This document shows positions 30,448 to 36,676 of a stretch of 36,676 nt of DNA, one piece after another. A model generated the notes under the pieces. That model was not told where the DNA came from. It worked only from the letters and a program-made list of their open reading frames with translations, and searched no databases. This DNA is from a virus: positions 1 to 36,676 of IMG/VR virus record IMGVR_UViG_3300006793_000106; one strand, 5' to 3'. Positions within the stretch are counted from its first letter, which is position 1, and every line of letters begins with the position of its first letter. The position numbers and the translations under genes were made by a program.

Positions 30448-33400
30448 ATGGCTAAAACAACACGAAATTTTATTGTCGGTAGAATGAATAAGTCTGTAGA
30501 CGAAAGGCTTATTCCTAACGGAGAGTATATCCACGCAGAAAACGTGCGCTTAGGTTCGACAGAAAATTCTGAAATTGGTTCGGTTGAAAATTCTAAAGGC
30601 AATAAGCTGTTAGTTACTCCTTACTATCCTACGGGTTCCAATGACACCCACTCCTTTAAATGTTTAGGTAGTTATGCGGATAGTGCTAATGAAACTATTT
30701 ATTGGTTTGTTCACGCAGATAATGTATCGGTAGGTGCTACTCAGAAATTAGATATGATATTATCTTATGATGTGGTTACTCAATTTCTCACATATCACGT
30801 GGTAAGTATTGACGATGGAGGAGGGGAAAACACCACGTTAGATTTTAGTGATACATATTTAATTAATGGAATTAATAAAGTAGATAATCTATTATTTTTT
30901 ACAGACAATAGAAATCCCCCTAGATTTATAGATATAAATAAAAACTACCAGGAGCCTAACGGTAATATTGACCAATTTTCAGCCGAAGACTTGCTTGTTA
31001 TAAAACGCCCACCCAATACTGCTCCTACCCTAGCTTTAATACGAACAGCAGCTACTGAAACATATTTAGATGAAAGATTTGTGTGTTTTGCTTACAGATA
31101 TAAATACGCTAACAATGAATATTCAGCTACTTCACAATGGACTCAACCTGCATTTACCCCTAAGACTTTTAATTTAAGTTTAGAAAGCTCTTTAAATGAA
31201 GGAATGGTAAATCAATACAATGCAGTAAATATCACTTATAATACAGGAAGCTCTTTGGTTACAGAAATACAGGTGTTGTTTAAAGAAGCGGATAATAACA
31301 TTATAAAAGTTATTGAGTCTTTTAATAAAGAAGAGTTAGGATTAGGAGATAATAATAATGAAACTATTATGTTTGATAATAGTAAAATCTTTACCCTTTT
31401 AGCAGACTCAGAAATTTTAAGATTATATGATAATGTTCCCTTATTAGCCAAGTCTCAAACCTTAATGGGCAATAGAATGATGTATGGAAATTATTATGAA
31501 GGATATGATTTGGTTGATTCTAGTGATAATCCTATTGATTTTAATTATACCACGTCATTAGTGGCAACTCCAGTTAATGAGAATATCTTAATAGCCACTA
31601 AAATAGCACAAGTTTTTCAGGTGGACTGCACTTCAGGCTCGGCTGTTCTCGAGAGTATAGATGATGCGGCTTTTTCATTATATTTAACTGATGATGGATT
31701 AGCAACAGGAACACCATTAGAATTAAAAGCAGGCGCAATGTTAGATATAGATATGCAGTTTGAACACGCAGAATTTGGAGGAGATATTTCTGGAGCGTTT
31801 ACACCCCCTACTGATACCACTCCAACCACGGATTTAGTAATAAGTTTTTTATTACCTAGAGATTATGCTAATGCTTATGATTTAGCTACCAGTGAGGAAT
31901 TTAGAACTTATATGGGCTCCCCTCTAACTATTAAAGAAGTAAACGAATGTTTGGACGGGGTTAGTGTTTCAGACCAGTTTAATTGTGCTCTTCCTAATAA
32001 TCTAGGAGGAGCTTCAGGAGGTACTTTAACTAAATGCTGGAGCGCGGTGTTGGATACTGGTTGCACAGGAGGCACAGTACCTCAATCCACCGCCCACGCG
32101 GTGTTGAATGTACAGCCAGGGGTTTTTGGTTTATCCGATATACGCATAGGGTTAATGGCAATGGCCTATGTAGATACGTGTGTATATGATGGGGAAGCTA
32201 CTGCTACTCAAGTAGTATGGGAATTTTATAAATTTACACAAATCCAACCTACTTTTAAAGCCTTAGCTAACCCTGCAAGTCTTCATAGTAATAGAAACTA
32301 TGAAACGGCTATTATATATATGGATGAGTATAAGCGAAGCTCTACTCCTCTGGTCAGTTCTAATAATACTGTAGCTGTGCCGTGTGCTAATGCGGATAGT
32401 AAAAACCAAATTAAAGTAGAAATACCTGCCACAATGCATCCTCCTAAATGGGCAAAAACTTATAAGTTTGCCGTTCAACCTGACCGAAGTGGTTATAATG
32501 TTATATATACTAATCTGTTTTTTAAAGACCCAAAAACCACAAGAGTATGGTGTTTATTAGAGGGCGAAAACTCACAAAAAATAGAAAAGGGAGATAGATT
32601 AATAGTTAAAAGAGATAGTAATGGTGTAATGTCTCGATGTGTCTACACTACTGTTTTAGAAAAAGAAGTTCAAATCGAAGATTTTATTGACATAGATATT
32701 GAGGGCACAACTGAAAAAGAACATATTCCCGCTGGAGCTTATATGGCTGTTACCCCTGATAATTGGGCAGCCACTGTATCTATAGACGGATTATTTAGTC
32801 CTGGTAACATTAGAACAGGGAATTTTTGCTATATAGGCTCAACAGGCTACCAAATGATGAATTGCTCCACAGTGAACACGCTATCCCCTAAAACTTATTA
32901 TGAGTTTTCTTGGCCGACAGGAGAGGCTACCCCTACTAATGCTAATCCAGAATTTAGAGATGTAACAGTTCCGCAAGGAAGTGTAATAAACTGGTATATG
33001 GAATTTAAAAGAAAAGGGCCAGCTGATGGAGATAATGCTTGTGAACAAGTAATTTATGAGTTAGATTTAGAAGGGTTAGTATCACAAAATAATTACGCAA
33101 ATGTATATGAGTGGTTTGTAGGGGATAATATACAATCATTATTAGATGATGGAGTGTGGACGGTAGGAGACCAAGGAAGTGATGGTACATTAAATTTTGT
33201 TGAAGGTATACGATATCAAACTTCATCAAGTGATAGCCTGTGTGTCTTATTAGATGCTTGCGATATTTACGACACACCAGCTGATTCAGTTAAAAACTTT
33301 TATCTGAAGTTTTTCAGAATTAATAATGCCGCACAAGATGATAATACGAGTAATCTGTTAGGGCTATTTGTGCAAGGTGGTAAGGCGTGCGGGGGTAATT

Positions 33401-36135
33401 CCAATAGGAAAAGTTGTATTACTATGCGTGTAAGTATATTTAGAAGCGAAAGAACATTAGTTTTTGAATCAGAACCTACAGATGCGGCTCCTGGAGTATA
33501 CTTTGAAGGCAACCAAACATTTGATATAAATAATAATTTCCACGAGTCAGGCACTGCAACTGGAGACCAAAATCAAACAGCAACTCAACCAGCTATTATT
33601 ACCTTAGATACCTCTAATTGCTATTCGTATGGGAATGGAGTGGAAAGTTATCAAATAAGGGATTCTATCGAAGGAAAATCTATGAATCTCGGAAACCGAG
33701 CCTATGGAGCGAGTGAGCAAATCTATAAAAGAGCGCATCGATTTGCAGATATAACTTATAGTGGCATCTATAATGACGAGTCCAATATTAATAAATTAAA
33801 CGAATTTAATTTAGGGTTAATTAATTTTAAAGCTTTAGAAGATTCTTATGGTGGAATTGAAGTTCTTTCAGGCAGAAAAACCGATGTATTATGTCTCCAA
33901 GAAGATAAAATATCTTATGTATTAGCTGGTAAAAACTTACTATCAGATGCTAGCGGGGGTAGTGCTCTTACCTCAGTACCAGAAGTATTAGGCACACAAA
34001 TATCTAGAATAGAAAAATATGGTATTAGTAATAATCCTGAAAGTTTTACAGAATGGGGGGCAGATAAATTTTTTACTGATGCTAAACGAGGAGCTATTAT
34101 ACAGCTTAAAGGAGCAAGTGCAGACAGCGAACAATTAGGGGTAATATCTGAAGTAGGGATGAGAGGATATTTTAGGGATTTATTTAATGATTCATTTCAA
34201 ATGCAAAAAATAGGAGGGTTTGACCCGTATATGAATGAATATGTTTTAAGTATAAATCACACTCTTTTACCTACGGAGGTTAAATGCTATTCTTGCGGGG
34301 TCTCTCTAAATTTTGAAGTAGAAGCAGGAACACCACAAGTTTTTTGTTATACCCTTACCGCGGTAGCTGGAAATGCAATATTGAATTATTATGCAGGAGC
34401 TACTCAAGGAGGAACAACTACATTTGTAGCCTCTTGGACAGATAGTGCAGGAAATACAGCTACTGCATCAAGTGGTGCGGTTACTGCCGATGGATTTATT
34501 ACAGTTATTCGTGACATACCAACTATCACTAAGGTTACTATTACCGTTACCCAGTCGGCAGGTATAGCAGCTTGGACAATTAATCAAGCCTGTCCTACTA
34601 CAGCTGACCTTACCGTAATCCAAGTGTGTTTAACTAATCCTGATGAGGCTTCTGCATCAAGTTATAATCAATTTTACTGGAACACTTTTGCTGACCCACA
34701 ACCTGCCGTTCCGTATTATACTAATCCAACCTATACCTCTACTACCACCTCTAATTTTATAGATTTTGCTGAAGGAGAGGAGGCTCCTACCGTCTCTCAA
34801 TATATGAGTGCTACGGCTACCCTCGGATTATCGGGCTTTCCTCCTAGCAATTCTTATGTAACAATACAATCAAATCAATTAGCTCCTGCTAACTTTACTT
34901 TTGATGCCACAAACGATAAATTTTATTGGCTAGAAAGTAACACTTTATATCAAAATAACTCTACTGATATTACGAATTTATTAGCGGCAGCAACCGTTAC
35001 AAATACAGAAGAGGTAACTGCAGGTGTTTTATATAGAGGACAATTTGCTAGAACTACAAACACAACTTATTTATATTTAATATGGGATTATCGAAGTGTA
35101 GTGGCTACTAACTTGAGTTATCAAGTAGGAACAGCTGACTTAGATGCTGATACTTTTGCTGCGTGTTGTTTAAATACTCCAACTGCATATTACTTAAATG
35201 GAAGCACCTTATCAACTGCTAGTGTAGTATATGATAATAGTACTCAAACCACCCCTGCAACAGACGGATATTATAGTGATGGTGAGGTTGTGAGACTACA
35301 AAAACTAAGCACACTTCAACCTGCAACAGCGTGTGCGTGTGGAGTACCTTGTGGAACTACATCTTATACTTTTAAAACTCAATTTACTTCGGTATTTAAA
35401 GCTACCCATTATTTTAGTGCAACTACTGGGGCAGTGGTAATAACCTGGGTTGTTAAAGATATGCCAAAAGGTGTGATGGTAACTTATAATGGAGTGGTTT
35501 ATAATAAATGGGTTTCTAGTGTATCGGGAGATGTAAGTCCTGATGATTTAGATACACCAGTTTACTTAGGTAAAACTAGTTCTGGAACACCGCCAAGTGC
35601 AGGAAATTATCAAGTGGCTGAATTAAATTCAACTACTGGAACTTTTCTTCCTATTCCTGCTACCACTCAATATGTGGCAGTAACTGCAGGTGAAATTAAG
35701 ACTCAAGGATTGGGGGTAGCGACTTGTACTTTAGTTTTTCCTAAAACAAGTGCAACGATAAATTGGGTGGATATAGAATTTTATAATCTATTAAGCAGTA
35801 CTGATTATCCAGATAATATTTATACGGTGGCTTGCCCAGTTAGTTTAACTCCTAAGGCAGCTACTGCCTTAACTTATGCTACCAATGTTCTAGCTTGTGC
35901 AGCTTCGACCTCTATAAATATATACCATAATTCAGGAACTACTTTTGCTGTAAATGACCAAATATTTGCAAATGCTAATGGTGACCTTGCGGTAAATACA
36001 GACGCAACATCTCCAGGATATGGTAATAGATTATATAGTGCGGGCGGATGGGTTAAAATTGCAGCTGATTCAGCTGGAACGACAGCAATACAATTAAGTG
36101 ATGAAAGTATAATAACAGCAATATATACGTGTTAA
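30448..36135 (+). CDS. Giant tail nozzle/stabilisation-type protein
   Basis: A 1895-residue protein, the largest in the window. The start (TTRNFIVGRMNKSVDERLIP, then NGEYIHAENVRLGSTENSEI and SVENSKGN) is a signature I associate with the long tail or stabilisation proteins of marine and Bacteroidota phages. Residues about 1,000-1,260 carry blocks such as KFFTDAKRGAIIQLKGAS and FQMQKIGGFDPYMNEYVLSI, which suggest beta-propeller blades. The C-terminal 600 residues are Thr/Ala/Gly-rich and fibre-like, with cysteine groups at C1280/C1283 and C1629/C1631/C1635. The protein ends DSAGTTAIQLSDESIITAIYTC, split DSAGTTAIQLSDES and IITAIYTC, like a fibre tip. No Sec signal is present. It starts one base after the previous stop. 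The N-terminal part probably builds the tail nozzle, while the C-terminal part may reach out to the host. Confidence 0.82.
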   Translation: MAKTTRNFIVGRMNKSVDERLIPNGEYIHAENVRLGSTENSEIGSVENSKGNKLLVTPYYPTGSNDTHSFKCLGSYADSANETIYWFVHADNVSVGATQKLDMILSYDVVTQFLTYHVVSIDDGGGENTTLDFSDTYLINGINKVDNLLFFTDNRNPPRFIDINKNYQEPNGNIDQFSAEDLLVIKRPPNTAPTLALIRTAATETYLDERFVCFAYRYKYANNEYSATSQWTQPAFTPKTFNLSLESSLNEGMVNQYNAVNITYNTGSSLVTEIQVLFKEADNNIIKVIESFNKEELGLGDNNNETIMFDNSKIFTLLADSEILRLYDNVPLLAKSQTLMGNRMMYGNYYEGYDLVDSSDNPIDFNYTTSLVATPVNENILIATKIAQVFQVDCTSGSAVLESIDDAAFSLYLTDDGLATGTPLELKAGAMLDIDMQFEHAEFGGDISGAFTPPTDTTPTTDLVISFLLPRDYANAYDLATSEEFRTYMGSPLTIKEVNECLDGVSVSDQFNCALPNNLGGASGGTLTKCWSAVLDTGCTGGTVPQSTAHAVLNVQPGVFGLSDIRIGLMAMAYVDTCVYDGEATATQVVWEFYKFTQIQPTFKALANPASLHSNRNYETAIIYMDEYKRSSTPLVSSNNTVAVPCANADSKNQIKVEIPATMHPPKWAKTYKFAVQPDRSGYNVIYTNLFFKDPKTTRVWCLLEGENSQKIEKGDRLIVKRDSNGVMSRCVYTTVLEKEVQIEDFIDIDIEGTTEKEHIPAGAYMAVTPDNWAATVSIDGLFSPGNIRTGNFCYIGSTGYQMMNCSTVNTLSPKTYYEFSWPTGEATPTNANPEFRDVTVPQGSVINWYMEFKRKGPADGDNACEQVIYELDLEGLVSQNNYANVYEWFVGDNIQSLLDDGVWTVGDQGSDGTLNFVEGIRYQTSSSDSLCVLLDACDIYDTPADSVKNFYLKFFRINNAAQDDNTSNLLGLFVQGGKACGGNSNRKSCITMRVSIFRSERTLVFESEPTDAAPGVYFEGNQTFDINNNFHESGTATGDQNQTATQPAIITLDTSNCYSYGNGVESYQIRDSIEGKSMNLGNRAYGASEQIYKRAHRFADITYSGIYNDESNINKLNEFNLGLINFKALEDSYGGIEVLSGRKTDVLCLQEDKISYVLAGKNLLSDASGGSALTSVPEVLGTQISRIEKYGISNNPESFTEWGADKFFTDAKRGAIIQLKGASADSEQLGVISEVGMRGYFRDLFNDSFQMQKIGGFDPYMNEYVLSINHTLLPTEVKCYSCGVSLNFEVEAGTPQVFCYTLTAVAGNAILNYYAGATQGGTTTFVASWTDSAGNTATASSGAVTADGFITVIRDIPTITKVTITVTQSAGIAAWTINQACPTTADLTVIQVCLTNPDEASASSYNQFYWNTFADPQPAVPYYTNPTYTSTTTSNFIDFAEGEEAPTVSQYMSATATLGLSGFPPSNSYVTIQSNQLAPANFTFDATNDKFYWLESNTLYQNNSTDITNLLAAATVTNTEEVTAGVLYRGQFARTTNTTYLYLIWDYRSVVATNLSYQVGTADLDADTFAACCLNTPTAYYLNGSTLSTASVVYDNSTQTTPATDGYYSDGEVVRLQKLSTLQPATACACGVPCGTTSYTFKTQFTSVFKATHYFSATTGAVVITWVVKDMPKGVMVTYNGVVYNKWVSSVSGDVSPDDLDTPVYLGKTSSGTPPSAGNYQVAELNSTTGTFLPIPATTQYVAVTAGEIKTQGLGVATCTLVFPKTSATINWVDIEFYNLLSSTDYPDNIYTVACPVSLTPKAATALTYATNVLACAASTSINIYHNSGTTFAVNDQIFANANGDLAVNTDATSPGYGNRLYSAGGWVKIAADSAGTTAIQLSDESIITAIYTC

Positions 36136-36153
36136 ATAATTAAAAAAAAAGAA

Positions 36154-36676
36154 ATGGCGTTTAATGACCAAACAATAACATATAGTGAATCAGTTCAAGG
36201 GTTTCCATCTTTTTACTCGTATATTCCCGAGCAAGTAGTGGGAATGAATGGGTTTTTATATTCATTTAAAAATGGTAAATTATATCAACATAATGATAGT
36301 ACAGTTCAGAGAAATGAATATTATGGTGTTCGTTATGATTCAGAAATAAGAAGTGTATTTAATGAATCTCCATTAGAAAATAAAATATTTAAAACTATAG
36401 GTATTCAATCTGATGATAGTTGGTCGTGTACTTTAACTTCAGACATACAAACAACAGGTACTATAGATGGGAATAGTGTTACAGGTGCAAACTTTTTTGA
36501 AAAGAAAGAAGGAGAGTGGTTTGCTTATTTAAGAAATAATGATGCTAATCCTATTAGTGGAGAATTTCCTTTACGTTCAGTTCAGGGAATTGCCCAAGAT
36601 GATGAAACTGCACGAGCAGGACAAGGAACAGCAACTTGTAGTTTAACTTTTGCAGCAGCAGTTGAGTTAGGTTCAA
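36154..36676 (+). CDS. Tail structural protein, 3' end outside window
   Basis: An open frame from the ATG at 36154 runs to the window end (174 full codons, no stop). The stretch SVQGFPSFYSYIPEQVVGMN (14-33), followed by FLYSFKNGKLYQHN and YYGVRYDSEIRSVFNESPL, matches a conserved block (PSFxSxxPExxxxMN, FKxGxLxxHN, YGxxYxSxIxxVFN) I associate with tail proteins following the long nozzle protein. An A-rich leader precedes it. It is coupled in order with the 1895-residue gene. The full length and C-terminal domains cannot be seen. Confidence 0.82.
   Translation, partial: MAFNDQTITYSESVQGFPSFYSYIPEQVVGMNGFLYSFKNGKLYQHNDSTVQRNEYYGVRYDSEIRSVFNESPLENKIFKTIGIQSDDSWSCTLTSDIQTTGTIDGNSVTGANFFEKKEGEWFAYLRNNDANPISGEFPLRSVQGIAQDDETARAGQGTATCSLTFAAAVELGS

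Noticed and set aside
1-36676. Integrase, attachment sites, tRNA genes or insertion sequences
   Set aside because: I looked for recombinase motifs, cloverleaf patterns and transposase-like genes with terminal repeats and saw none; a prophage state can be neither shown nor excluded from this window.

Overview
The window is part of the genome of a tailed phage (or prophage) of a Bacteroidota host, most likely a flavobacterium. The evidence for the host is the low GC content, the near absence of Shine-Dalgarno sequences, and recurrent TAnnTTTG boxes (mostly TATCTTTG), which are the -7 element of the Bacteroidota primary sigma factor, just upstream of many genes. TerL, portal and MCP read like those of podovirus-type Bacteroidota phages, including the crAss-like and marine groups. 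That placement comes from remembered family motifs, not from a search.

Layout. (1) 1-442: the 5' part of a leftward gene, probably the end of an early or replication arm. (2) 443-936: a non-coding divergent region. (3) 937-3700: a small orphan gene, then a SET-domain protein-lysine methyltransferase, a GroEL chaperonin and a GroES co-chaperonin. (4) 3669-4097: a lone leftward winged-helix protein, divergent from the next block across 37 bases that carry a promoter overlapping an inverted repeat. (5) 4135-5127: five tiny basic or Cys-rich genes, three of them too short for ordinary ORF calling. (6) 5131-9147: a small virion protein, a membrane/coiled-coil protein, a thioredoxin-fold secreted protein, a possible outer-membrane barrel, then the lysis genes (M15 endolysin, Pro-rich lipoprotein, holin). 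(7) 9149-19039: host-recognition fibres and fibre accessories, two of which end in peptidase S74 self-cleaving chaperone domains. (8) 19044-24851: packaging genes (accessory proteins, TerL with a TTG start, portal). (9) 24903-30446: scaffold, MCP, capsid-associated proteins and connector proteins, divided by strong intrinsic terminators and fresh promoters. (10) 30448-36676: a giant tail protein and the start of another tail protein.

Working together. TerL and portal fill a shell built from scaffold and MCP. Connector and nozzle proteins close it, and the fibres are attached afterwards. The phage carries its own chaperonin pair, whose co-chaperonin has lost the roof hairpin as in T4 gp31, so it probably folds the phage's own virion proteins. 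The SET enzyme just upstream of the chaperonin is the most unexpected part of this set. The lysis-fibre region also shows junction duplications: the last codons of one gene recur exactly after the next gene, which looks like the scar of gene-cassette insertion.

Limits. All functions are inferred from reading motifs and context. Several conserved phage-type proteins have no function I can name.
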